Assembly (NCBI GenBank): GCA_002437945.1
Contig: DJSB01000030.1
Location: forward strand, 1 to 21,266
Length of the DNA stretch: 21,266 nt
Source of the DNA: Christensenella sp. UBA6345
GTDB lineage: Bacteria > Bacillota > Clostridia > Christensenellales > UBA1242
Direction: 5' to 3'
Below, piece after piece: positions 15,112-21,266 of this stretch (position 1 is its first letter; every line of letters begins with the position of its first letter). The notes beneath the pieces are model-generated. The model had not been told where the DNA came from, did not search any database, and was given only the letters and a program-made list of their open reading frames with translations. Made by a program: the position numbers and the translations under genes.

Positions 15112-15858
15112 TTATTCTTCTTCGTCTTCTTCTTCAGGAAGTTCAACATTATGATAAACTTCTTGAATATCATCATTATCTTCCAAAGATTCAATAAGTT
15201 TTTGGAAACTAGAAAGTTTATCTTCTGGTAAAGTTAAGTATGATGCAGGAACTAAATCTAAATCTGCTGAATCATATGCAATTTTGTTTTCATCAAAATA
15301 TGTCTTTGCTGATTCAAATGCTTCTGGAGTTGTAGTAACTTCTGCATATGTGTCATACATAACACAATCTTCTGCTCCAGCATCTAGTGCCATCATCATT
15401 AAATCGTCATCAGAGATACCCATACCACGTGGTATGATTATGATACCTTTTCTAGAGAAAAGATATGATACGCAGTTGGTAGCACCTAAACTTCCACCAA
15501 ACTTATCAAATAAATGTCTAACATCACTAGCAGTACGATTCTTGTTATCGGTTAATGCTTCAACGATAATAGCAGAACCTGCAGGACCATACCCTTCATA
15601 TGTAATTGCTTCGTAGTTAACAGAACCTAGTTCACCACTAGCACGTTTAATAGAACGTGTAATGTTATCATTAGGCATATTGTTGGCTCTTGCTTTTGCA
15701 ATTAAGTTCTTTAATTTAGCATTAGAGTTAGGGTCTGGGCCACCTTCTTTAACTGCAACTTGAATTTCACGACCAATTTTTGTGAAAATCTTACCAGTAG
15801 CAGCATCGTTTTTAGCCTTAATGTTTTTAATCTTGCTAAACTTATTATGACCTGACAT
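15112..15858 (-). CDS. yebC: YebC/PmpR family translation or transcription regulator
   Basis: This is a YebC/TACO1 family protein. Family members were first described as DNA-binding regulators and more recently as ribosome factors that help translate proline-rich stretches. The 248 residues begin MSGHNKFSKIKNIKAKNDA, the family N-terminus, followed by KARANNMPNDNITRSIKRA (about 55-73), YEGYGPAG (about 87-94) and GAEDC near 160. The end is a very acidic tail (LPEEEDEEE). AAGGAG is seven bases before the ATG and directly follows the stop of the upstream methylase gene, 11 bases away, so the two are co-translated. Confidence 0.95.
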   Translation of the reverse strand: MSGHNKFSKIKNIKAKNDAATGKIFTKIGREIQVAVKEGGPDPNSNAKLKNLIAKARANNMPNDNITRSIKRASGELGSVNYEAITYEGYGPAGSAIIVEALTDNKNRTASDVRHLFDKFGGSLGATNCVSYLFSRKGIIIIPRGMGISDDDLMMMALDAGAEDCVMYDTYAEVTTTPEAFESAKTYFDENKIAYDSADLDLVPASYLTLPEDKLSSFQKLIESLEDNDDIQEVYHNVELPEEEDEEE

Positions 15859-15869
15859 ATATTTCTCCT

Positions 15870-16625
15870 TTATTTTGATAGATTGTACATTAATATACTT
15901 GCAGAAACAGAAGCATTTAGGCTTTCTACATTGTTCTGCATAGGTATTGTGACTGTAACATCACTTAAATTTTGTAAACATTTACTAACTCCATTACCTT
16001 CATTGCCTATAATTAAGCCAAAAGAGTCTTGAAGTGATACATTTTTCAAGTCTTCGCCATTAAGATTGGCAGAAACTAATTGGAATGGTGTATCCATTTT
16101 TTGCTTCTCTAAATCTGAAAAAGTCATATTAATAAAGTTTACATCAAATACATATCCCATACTAGACCTAATAACTTTAGGTAAATATGGAAATACCGAA
16201 TTAATAGATACTATATTAACAAAACCAAATGCTACTGCACTTCTTATAATAGCACCTAGATTAGACGGGTCTTGTAAATTGTCTATTATTAAAAATTTTG
16301 ATTTATAATCAAATGGTTTTTGTTTTGGTAAATTAAAAAGTCCAAAAATTCCCGGATTGGTAACAGTATCCGATAATTTTTTTGCCACTGCTTGAGACAC
16401 TTTATATGTAATATTTTCATATTTAGTGGTCAAGTCAGAGTATTTTTCTAACTTACTTTCTTCAATAAATAATCTATTGGGAGTATAGCCTTTAGTTAGC
16501 ATATCCATAATTATTTTTTCGCCTTCAACAAAACATAAATCATTGGCTATGCAATCTTTTTTGTTTTTTAATGAAGTTGTAAATTTAACTGTAGGATTAC
16601 TTATTGATGTAATTTCTTTTATCAT
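15870..16625 (-). CDS. TrmH/SpoU-family RNA 2'-O-ribose methyltransferase
   Basis: This SAM-dependent SPOUT-fold enzyme methylates a ribose 2'-OH in rRNA or tRNA. The 251 residues have an N-terminal substrate-binding domain (FVEGEKIIMDML at 32-43) and the three SpoU motifs: DNLQDPSNLGAIIRSA at 115-130 with Arg128, GLIIGNEGNGVS at 203-214, and IPMQNNVESLNASVSASI at 227-244 at the deep knot. It is closest in plan to RlmB and B. subtilis YsgA, which is also encoded near rplT; the exact target cannot be read from sequence. The ribosome site is weak (AAAGTGAG). It lies behind the rplT terminator and shows no clear promoter of its own, so it probably depends on readthrough from the infC operon. Confidence 0.9.
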   Translation of the reverse strand: MIKEITSISNPTVKFTTSLKNKKDCIANDLCFVEGEKIIMDMLTKGYTPNRLFIEESKLEKYSDLTTKYENITYKVSQAVAKKLSDTVTNPGIFGLFNLPKQKPFDYKSKFLIIDNLQDPSNLGAIIRSAVAFGFVNIVSINSVFPYLPKVIRSSMGYVFDVNFINMTFSDLEKQKMDTPFQLVSANLNGEDLKNVSLQDSFGLIIGNEGNGVSKCLQNLSDVTVTIPMQNNVESLNASVSASILMYNLSK

Positions 16626-16647
16626 AAATTACTCACTTTTTAAATCA

Positions 16648-16676
16648 AATTAAAACCTATAGAAAATATAGGTTTT
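16648..16676 (-). terminator. Hairpin terminator after rplT
   Basis: AAAACCTATA and TATAGGTTTT pair perfectly over 10 bases around TTTTC. The T-rich tail is short (TTTTAATTTG), so termination may be partial and allow readthrough into the methylase and yebC. Confidence 0.65.
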
Positions 16677-16689
16677 AATAAGTTAATAA

Positions 16690-17043
16690 TTATGCTAATT
16701 TGCTTTTTGCTTGGTCGCAAAGTGCCTTGAATGCAGGTGCATCGTTTAATGCAATGTCTGCAAGAACTTTACGGTTTAAATCGATATTAGCAAGTTTTAG
16801 ACCATGCATAAATTTGCTGTAAGATAAATCATTGATACGGCAACCTGCATTGATTCTTGCGATCCATAGACTTCTGAAGTCACGTTTTTTAAGTCTTCTG
16901 CCAACATATGCATATTGACCACTCTTCATAACGGCTTGGTTAGCAACACGATATAATTTGCTTCTAGAGCCTCTATAACCTTTTGCTGCTTTTAATACTT
17001 TTTTACGATTTTTATTTGCGTTAACTGCTCTTTTAATTCTCAT
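16690..17043 (-). CDS. rplT: 50S ribosomal protein L20
   Basis: L20 binds 23S rRNA early in large-subunit assembly and is the repressor of its own operon in B. subtilis and E. coli. The 117 residues are standard: RIKRAVNANKNRKKVLKAAKGYRGSRSKLYRVANQAVMKS at the extended basic N-terminus, then RRLKKRDFRSLWIARINAGCR. AAAGGAG lies eight bases before the ATG. It is the third gene of infC-rpmI-rplT, preceded by an L20-type leader. Confidence 0.98.
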   Translation of the reverse strand: MRIKRAVNANKNRKKVLKAAKGYRGSRSKLYRVANQAVMKSGQYAYVGRRLKKRDFRSLWIARINAGCRINDLSYSKFMHGLKLANIDLNRKVLADIALNDAPAFKALCDQAKSKLA

Positions 17044-17070
17044 TGTACTTCTCCTTTAAAATATTACCGA

Positions 17071-17265
17071 TTAAACATTCAACATTGTTTTAACATTCTT
17101 TTCGTCTGCTTTAGAAACATATGCTGGTTGACGTAAAGCCATCTTTCTTGCAGGTGCTTTTTTTGTTAAAATGTGTCTACGATTTTGTTTTGCGTGTTTG
17201 ATTTTACCACTTGGTTTTACTGAAAAACGTTTTTTTGCAGTACTTCTTGTTTTTTGTTTAGGCAT
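17071..17265 (-). CDS. rpmI: 50S ribosomal protein L35
   Basis: The 64-residue basic protein begins MPKQKTRSTAKKRFSVKPSGKIK and contains NRRHILTKKAPARKMALR, the L35 signature. AAGGAG lies nine bases before the ATG. It sits between infC and rplT, the order conserved across bacteria, and 27 bases before rplT. Confidence 0.98.
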   Translation of the reverse strand: MPKQKTRSTAKKRFSVKPSGKIKHAKQNRRHILTKKAPARKMALRQPAYVSKADEKNVKTMLNV

Positions 17266-17307
17266 AATAATTTTCTCCTTACGATATATAAAATTTATGT
17301 TTAATTT

Positions 17308-17347
17308 TGTGCATAATGCACATACAAAGTATTTAATTACTTTGTAT
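17308..17347 (-). other. Tandem hairpins spanning the infC stop and the infC-rpmI gap
   Basis: ATACAAAGTA and TACTTTGTAT (10 perfect pairs, 17338-17347 with 17322-17331) enclose ATTAAA, so the infC stop codon lies at the loop. Adjoining it, TGTGCA-TTA-TGCACA gives a 6-bp stem at 17308-17322. No T tract follows, so it is not a terminator. It could be a processing or binding site for rpmI-rplT control; E. coli has an L20 operator in this same gap, but its structure differs. Confidence 0.45.
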
Positions 17348-17849
17348 TTTTTGGTGATATTACCATAATAATTTGTCTTCCGTTAACTGTTGCAGGTGAA
17401 GTAACTTCTCCTTCTTCAGCAACTAAATTAGCAAATTTCTCCATAATAGGCATACCCATTTGTGGATTTTGAAGTTGACGACCGAACATTCTTAAAACAA
17501 CCTTAACCTTGTCACCATTGGCTAAAAATTTCTTAACATTTTTTGCCTTAAAGTTTAAGTCGTTATCAGCAATATTCATACTTAATTGCATACCCTTAAC
17601 TTCTGCAACTTTTTGTTTCTTCTTGGCATCTTTTTCACGTTTCATCATATCAAAACGATATTTGCCATAGTTCATAACTTTGCATACTGGTGGAGTAGCA
17701 AGTGGTGAGATTAATACTAGGTCTAGACCTTGTTCTTCAGCAATACGTCTTGCTTCATCAATAGAAACTATACCGTATGTAACTCCCATTTCTCCGTTTA
17801 GTCTAACTTCGTTAACTTTGATTTGCTCATTAATTAATAACTCTTTAAT
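17337..17849 (-). CDS. infC: Translation initiation factor IF-3, with ATT start
   Basis: IF3 binds the 30S subunit, keeps it apart from 50S and checks start-codon pairing. From the first ATG (17789) only 150 residues result and the conserved IF3 N-terminus is missing. Reading upstream in frame gives KELLINEQIKVNEVRLNGEMG, the classical N-terminus, beginning at an ATT at 17847-17849, eight bases after a perfect AGGAGG. No ATG, GTG or TTG exists in that frame upstream of 17789. The full protein is therefore about 170 residues. The N domain includes GLDLVLISPLATPPVCKVMNYGKYRF, and the C domain has KVKVVLRMFGRQ. An AUU start is the basis of IF3 autoregulation in E. coli, because IF3 rejects AUU. 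The gene leads the rpmI-rplT operon behind an L20-type leader. Confidence 0.95.
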   Translation of the reverse strand: MKELLINEQIKVNEVRLNGEMGVTYGIVSIDEARRIAEEQGLDLVLISPLATPPVCKVMNYGKYRFDMMKREKDAKKKQKVAEVKGMQLSMNIADNDLNFKAKNVKKFLANGDKVKVVLRMFGRQLQNPQMGMPIMEKFANLVAEEGEVTSPATVNGRQIIMVISPKNTK

Positions 17850-17865
17850 GGCTGTATCCTCCTAA

Positions 17866-18000
17866 ATAAAATTAAAAAGTGGGCATACGCACCCACTTCT
17901 CACATAAAAAATAAATTAGTATTTATATTAATTTAATTTTTATTACCATGCGAAAATCTTTCATTTGCTGGTGAGAAGTTAAGTACCTCTACTTTTTACG
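17866..18000 (-). promoter_or_regulatory. Ribosomal protein L20-type leader of infC-rpmI-rplT
   Basis: The 5' UTR can fold in two ways. AAGTGGG / CCCACTT (17892-17898 with 17877-17883) plus a T run is an intrinsic terminator just before the infC ribosome site. The upstream ACTTCTCAC (17979-17971) is complementary over nine bases to GTGAGAAGT (17903-17895), which shares four bases with the terminator stem. Between the arms lies an irregular hairpin (ACCAGC-AAAT...ATTT-TC-GC-A-TGGT, 17972-17945). Position and plan match the L20 leader of low-GC Gram-positives, where L20 binding favours early termination. The Rfam match is from memory and untested. Confidence 0.8.
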
Positions 18001-18005
18001 TGTCT

Positions 18006-18034
18006 ATTATACATATAATATTAATGATTGTCAA
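18006..18034 (-). promoter_or_regulatory. Sigma-A promoter of infC-rpmI-rplT
   Basis: Perfect consensus: TTGACA (18034-18029) and TATAAT (18011-18006) with 17 bases between. The predicted start is near 17999, at the first bases of the L20-type leader. Between this promoter and the thrS terminator (18035-18156) I see only AT-rich sequence. Confidence 0.92.
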
Positions 18035-18156
18035 CAACTTTATATAAATAAAATTGATATATAACGTTATTTTTTAATCATCATATTATCTATATCGACT
18101 AACAATATAATATCACAAAATTAACAGATAATAAACCATTTATATTAATAAATAAT

Positions 18157-18191
18157 AAAAAAGCAGAACAATATTAATGCTCTGCTTTTTA
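18157..18191 (-). terminator. Intrinsic terminator of thrS
   Basis: AAAAAGCAGAGCA pairs with TGTTCTGCTTTTT (13 pairs, one G-U) around a short AT loop, ending in a T run. It starts within ten bases of the thrS stop. Confidence 0.9.
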
Positions 18192-18200
18192 TTATATCAA

Positions 18201-19937
18201 TTATTTAATTTCTTTACTTTTGATTTCGGCTTTAATCATATTAAGGAATTCGTCTATAGTCATAGAACCTTTATCGCCTTCCTTTCTATGTCTTACACTT
18301 ACTTTACCTTCTTCAACTTCTTTATCGCCAATAACTAACATATAAGGCACTTTTTCAAGTTGGGCTTCTCTAATCTTTTTACCGATTTTTTCGTTTCTAT
18401 CATCAAGTTCAACTCTAATATTATTATCATCTAATAATTCTTTAATCTTATTAGCATATTCAAGATGACTATCAGCGATATTAAGTATTTTTACTTGTAC
18501 TGGTGCTAACCATGTTGGGAATGCTCCAGCAAAGTTTTCGATAAGTACAGCAATCATTCTCTCCATTGAACCATAAATAACTCTATGAATCATAATTGGT
18601 TCTTTTAAACTGCCATCACTATCAACATAAGTTAAATTGAAACGTTTAGGTAATTGCATATCAAGTTGGATAGTACCACATTGCCATTCTCTACCGATAC
18701 AGTCAGTAACGTGAATATCAATTTTTGGTCCATAGAAAGCACCATCGCCTGGGTTAATCTTGAAATCAAGTCCCATATGTTTTAGAGCATTAGACAATGC
18801 TGTCTCTGCCATTTCCCACTCTGATACTTCACCGATATGGCTCTCTGGCATAGTAGATAATTCAACTGTATATTTTAATCCAAAAGTTGTATATACTTGA
18901 TCAACAAGTTTCATAACATTTTTAATTTCGTCTTCAATCTGACTAGGCAACATAAATATATGAGCATCATCTTGGGTAAAACAACGAACTCTTAATAGTC
19001 CATTAAGTGTACCACTTGCTTCATGACGATGAACTTTACCCAACTCGCCTACTCTTAATGGGAATTCCTTGTATGAATGAATATTTTGTTGATAATATAA
19101 CATACCACCTGGGCAGTTCATAGGTTTAATAGCAAATGTTTCGTCTTCAACTGTGAAAGTATACATATTAGATTTATAATGATCCCAGTGACCGCTAACT
19201 TCCCACAATTGTCTGTTCATAGCCATAGGAGTTTCAATCTCAATATAACCTGCTTTTCTATGAATTTCACGCCAAAAATCTATAAGTGTATTTTTAAGAA
19301 TTAAACCCTTTGGCATATATGTTGGCATACCTTTAGCATAGTCAGAGATAAAGTATAATTGAAGTTCCTTACCTAGTTTTCTGTGGTCTCTCTTTAATGC
19401 TTCTTCCATCATATTAACATATTGTTTAAGATCTTCTTTATTTAAGAAGCCATAAACATATACACGTTGTAGCATTTTGTTCTTTTCATTACCACGCCAG
19501 TAAGCACCGTTAACTTTAGCAATTTTGTATGCAAAACCACGCAAGTATTTTGTGTTTTCTACGTGTGGTCCACGACAAAGGTCTACAAAGTCATCACCTG
19601 TATAATATACAGTAATTACTTCGTCTTCTGGCATTTCGTTAATAAGTTCGGTCTTATACTTATTGTCTTTAAACATTTCTAATGCTTCTGCCTTGCTTAC
19701 TTCACGTCTAACAAAGTCTTCATTATTTTTGATAATAGCGTCCATCTTATCAGATATAGCCTTAAAATCATCTGGTGTGATTGAATGCTCTAAATCAATG
19801 TCATAATAGAATCCATTGTCGATGGCTGGTCCAATAGTAAGTTTAACGTCTGGCCAAAGTTGAGTAAGTGCTTTAGCAAGTACGTGTGCCATACTATGAC
19901 GATACATGTGTAGTTGTTCTTCTTGTTCTTTTTCCAT
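18201..19937 (-). CDS. thrS: Threonyl-tRNA synthetase, form without the TGS domain
   Basis: It charges tRNA-Thr and hydrolyses mischarged Ser-tRNA-Thr. The 578 residues lack the roughly 60-residue N-terminal TGS domain of the E. coli enzyme (642 residues) and start almost at the editing domain. The editing site is intact: HSMAH (His14, His18) and CRGPH (Cys121, His125). The class II core has zinc ligands Cys275 in MNCPGG, His326 in DDAHIF and His451 in MIHRVIYGSMER. The anticodon-binding domain occupies about 478-568. There is no in-frame start further upstream: the preceding sequence is the T-box terminator and AAGGAG, 11 bases before the ATG. It is a single-gene unit under T-box control, with the ytxC-like gene before it as in Bacillus. 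Confidence 0.97.
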   Translation of the reverse strand: MEKEQEEQLHMYRHSMAHVLAKALTQLWPDVKLTIGPAIDNGFYYDIDLEHSITPDDFKAISDKMDAIIKNNEDFVRREVSKAEALEMFKDNKYKTELINEMPEDEVITVYYTGDDFVDLCRGPHVENTKYLRGFAYKIAKVNGAYWRGNEKNKMLQRVYVYGFLNKEDLKQYVNMMEEALKRDHRKLGKELQLYFISDYAKGMPTYMPKGLILKNTLIDFWREIHRKAGYIEIETPMAMNRQLWEVSGHWDHYKSNMYTFTVEDETFAIKPMNCPGGMLYYQQNIHSYKEFPLRVGELGKVHRHEASGTLNGLLRVRCFTQDDAHIFMLPSQIEDEIKNVMKLVDQVYTTFGLKYTVELSTMPESHIGEVSEWEMAETALSNALKHMGLDFKINPGDGAFYGPKIDIHVTDCIGREWQCGTIQLDMQLPKRFNLTYVDSDGSLKEPIMIHRVIYGSMERMIAVLIENFAGAFPTWLAPVQVKILNIADSHLEYANKIKELLDDNNIRVELDDRNEKIGKKIREAQLEKVPYMLVIGDKEVEEGKVSVRHRKEGDKGSMTIDEFLNMIKAEIKSKEIK

Positions 19938-19961
19938 AATTAAATAGTCTCCTTTTTTGAT

Positions 19962-20213
19962 AGGCTTTAAAAAAAGCCCCTTGATATAATCAAAGGACGA
20001 ATAATTTTATCCGTGGTTCCACCTTTATTGCAACTAATAGTTGCCACTTAAATATGTTTTAATCCCAAAACATAAAATGGTCCGGTCTAAAAAGTGGTTT
20101 CAACAATAAGTATAAGTTAATGCTCTCAGCCAAGGCATTATTCTCTGTAACATATGGACTTATTTCTACTTGTCTTTCCGTCAACCCGAAATAAATATTG
20201 TACTTAAATGTAC
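19962..20213 (-). promoter_or_regulatory. T-box riboswitch (threonine) in the thrS leader
   Basis: The leader senses uncharged tRNA-Thr and switches between terminator and antiterminator. The conserved T-box is AAGGTGGAACCACGG (20025-20011), a variant of AGGGTGGNACCGCG. Its UGGA can pair with a UCCA tRNA end. The terminator CCTTTGA / TCAAGGG with seven T residues lies at about 19968-19996. Stem I contains AGAGA-type loops near 20140, and its 3' side reads GAA-ACC-A, giving the specifier ACC (Thr) at 20096-20098, to be read by tRNA-Thr(GGU). A further small hairpin GGCTTT-TTTT-AAAGCC lies after the terminator. Specifier, downstream gene and T-box agree. Confidence 0.93.
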
Positions 20214-20219
20214 GTGCTA

Positions 20220-20248
20220 ATTATATGATTATTATTAACTAAAGTCAA
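20220..20248 (-). promoter_or_regulatory. Sigma-A promoter of thrS
   Basis: TTGACT (20248-20243) and TATAAT (20225-20220) are 17 bases apart. The predicted start near 20213 marks the beginning of the T-box leader. The promoter begins only seven bases after the stop of the ytxC-like gene. Confidence 0.88.
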
Positions 20249-20254
20249 TATATT

Positions 20255-20977
20255 TTAAACCAATAAATTTACTTTTTTATTAAAAATATAATAAATAATC
20301 TTAAATGTATTATCGCTTAACATACCAGCACAATGTAAATTAATAGTTTTAGGTGCTAGGCTTATAAGTCCAGAAATTAAATTGGCTTCTGGATTGCCGG
20401 TATTATTAAAACTAATTATATTGTTATTTTCATCAACAATTTCAAAGCCTATACCATTGTAGAATACATCAATATATTTATGTTTTGGTATAATACTTTC
20501 TATTAAGAATTTTAATAATTCTAGAAAAGTTTCTGATTCTAAAAATACATTATTATTCTGACATATACTTACTAACTGTAACCATTTTTGCTTAACTTTT
20601 TTTAGCCTAAAATTATAAAAAGAATCAAGGTTAATACCAGTATCAAAGTCTAATTGATTAATTATTTCAAACATATCTTCTTCATAATCAAAATATATAA
20701 GACTTTTAATAAATGCAGTTTTATACTCTTCACTTAAATAATTAAGGTTAATACTATTAAGAAGTAATTTCTCTTTATATATATAAATAATTGTTTCTGC
20801 TAAAAGCCTTTTTATATATTCAAAAACTTTTGGCTTTTGATTATAATTTAATGCTACAGATAAAACGTTATCACTTAATGCAGTGATAATATATGGATAT
20901 TTTGATTTTAAATTGTTTTCTATATTACGTAAATGTACCCTATCTTTTGGGTTGCAAACTATATTATATTCCCACAT
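20255..20977 (-). CDS. ytxC: YtxC-like putative sporulation protein
   Basis: The 240-residue product has no signal peptide or membrane segment. The best clue is the block INLDSFYNFRLKKVKQKWLQLV near 115-135, which resembles the NFRL segment of the YtxC family. YtxC is encoded directly upstream of thrS in B. subtilis, the same neighbour as here. The first half is alpha/beta-like; the C-terminal half (about 165-240) alternates short strands and helices. The family is called a putative sporulation protein and its biochemical role is unknown. AAGGA lies seven bases before the ATG. A possible sigma-E-like promoter lies just upstream (20996-21025). The assignment rests on partial similarity plus synteny. 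Confidence 0.6.
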   Translation of the reverse strand: MWEYNIVCNPKDRVHLRNIENNLKSKYPYIITALSDNVLSVALNYNQKPKVFEYIKRLLAETIIYIYKEKLLLNSINLNYLSEEYKTAFIKSLIYFDYEEDMFEIINQLDFDTGINLDSFYNFRLKKVKQKWLQLVSICQNNNVFLESETFLELLKFLIESIIPKHKYIDVFYNGIGFEIVDENNNIISFNNTGNPEANLISGLISLAPKTINLHCAGMLSDNTFKIIYYIFNKKVNLLV

Positions 20978-20995
20978 AAAAATTCCTTACAAAAT

Positions 20996-21025
20996 TAGTA
21001 TATGAGAAAAGTAAAATTAATATTT
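20996..21025 (-). promoter_or_regulatory. Candidate sigma-E (sporulation) promoter of the ytxC-like gene
   Basis: AAATATT (21025-21019) and CATATACTA (21004-20996) are 14 bases apart. They fit the B. subtilis sigma-E pattern KMATATT-N14/15-CATACAHT except at one -35 and one -10 position. In such AT-rich DNA chance matches are common. A TATAAT-like hexamer also occurs at about 21051-21056 but lacks a good -35. Confidence 0.35.
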
Positions 21026-21109
21026 AATTTATTTTGACTTATTTTTAATATATTATAGAGAATTTAAAAATAAAAAAATAATCAATAATTTTTAATAGTT
21101 AATAAGTCC

Positions 21110-21137
21110 AAAAAAACAGTGCAAAGCACTGCTTTTT
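21110..21137. terminator. Bidirectional intrinsic terminator
   Basis: CAGTGC-AAA-GCACTG has A and T tracts on both sides, extending the stem to about 12 pairs. On the minus strand it ends in seven T residues and would stop transcription coming from beyond 21140; on the plus strand it ends in five T residues. It isolates the ytxC-like gene from whatever lies upstream. Confidence 0.85.
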
Positions 21138-21150
21138 ATAAAATTAATTT

Positions 21151-21235
21151 AAACTATGTGATGTTGTGTTGTACACTTTGCTTACAACACAAGTTGCTAA
21201 TCGCAATTCCACAATATCTTGTGACATCACAGTTT
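21151..21235. other. Compact four-stem (cloverleaf) inverted-repeat element
   Basis: Outer arms 21151-21164 and 21224-21235 pair over 12 bases with a two-base bulge. Inside, three hairpins follow almost without linkers. Hairpin one is TTGTGTTGTA / TACAACACAA (21164-21173 with 21183-21192, 9-base loop). Hairpin two is TTGC / GCAA (21194-21206, 5-base loop). Hairpin three is CACAA / TTGTG (21210-21223, 4-base loop). About 60 of 85 bases are paired. It is not a tRNA: no T-arm consensus and no 7-base anticodon loop. It may be a small structured RNA that ends at the terminator 14 bases away on the minus strand, or a palindromic repeat of mobile origin. Confidence 0.5.
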
Positions 21236-21266
21236 GAATAAACATCAGTTATACGAAAATATTGCT

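Noticed and set aside
20201..20213. GTAC-ATTTAA-GTAC hairpin near the thrS transcript start
   Set aside because: A 4-bp self-complementary stem at the extreme 5' end of the T-box leader; better read as part of the leader than as a separate site.
21151..21235. tRNA gene
   Set aside because: The fold is a cloverleaf, but there is no GTTCRA T-loop, no 7-base anticodon loop and no CCA-proximal arm of the right layout on either strand.
21151..21235. Integron attC site
   Set aside because: The ends do not fit the RYYYAAC and GTTRRRY core sites, and there is no integrase or cassette gene.
21154..21264. Open minus-strand frame of about 37 codons running in from the window edge, Cys-rich, ending in TAG
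   Set aside because: The frame coincides with the cloverleaf inverted repeats, which dictate its composition. No family is recognisable, and it could be only a chance frame. It cannot be fully excluded because the window ends.

Overview
The window is a densely packed, strongly AT-rich stretch of chromosome. All 20 protein genes lie on the minus strand, so transcription runs from high to low coordinates. Gene content and order are those of a low-GC Bacillota, most likely an uncultured member of class Clostridia. The evidence is AGGAGG-type ribosome binding sites, a YtxC-like sporulation gene directly before thrS, a T-box in front of thrS, an L20-type leader in front of infC, and the clostridial order thrS / infC-rpmI-rplT / TrmH-family methylase-yebC / ruvC-ruvA-ruvB-queA-tgt / yajC / secD-secF / recJ-hemZ / rpsO-pnp. 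No prophage, plasmid, CRISPR array or biosynthetic cluster is visible. This is a housekeeping region.

Layout in transcription order. 21266-20978 holds a compact inverted-repeat element that folds as a cloverleaf, a strong bidirectional terminator, and a candidate sporulation-type promoter before the ytxC-like gene. 20254-19938 is the thrS promoter and threonine T-box riboswitch; thrS follows and ends in a terminator. 18034-17850 is a consensus promoter and an L20-type leader controlling infC-rpmI-rplT; infC begins with the rare start codon ATT. A hairpin terminator after rplT leads into a TrmH/SpoU RNA methylase and yebC, which end at a long terminator. ruvC-ruvA-ruvB-queA-tgt start from a good promoter whose transcript begins almost directly in a terminator-like hairpin. 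yajC, a small TIGR04086-type membrane gene and secD-secF each have a promoter or terminator of their own. recJ-hemZ follow secF past a terminator. rpsO-pnp close the window behind a leader that looks like an S15 autoregulatory site.

Functionally the genes cover translation and its feedback control (threonyl-tRNA synthetase, IF3, L35, L20, S15), RNA modification and decay (Tgt and QueA for queuosine, a 2'-O-methylase, PNPase), Holliday junction processing and repair (RuvABC, RecJ), and the SecDF-YajC export accessory complex. What repays attention is regulatory RNA rather than new proteins: the S15 leader with its potential loop/Shine-Dalgarno pseudoknot, the 5'-terminal hairpin of the ruvCAB transcript, the infC ATT start with tandem hairpins at its stop, and the unexplained cloverleaf element at 21151-21235, which is the best candidate for something undescribed. 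The first 17 bases resemble the tip of an IS3-family element that would extend out of the window.
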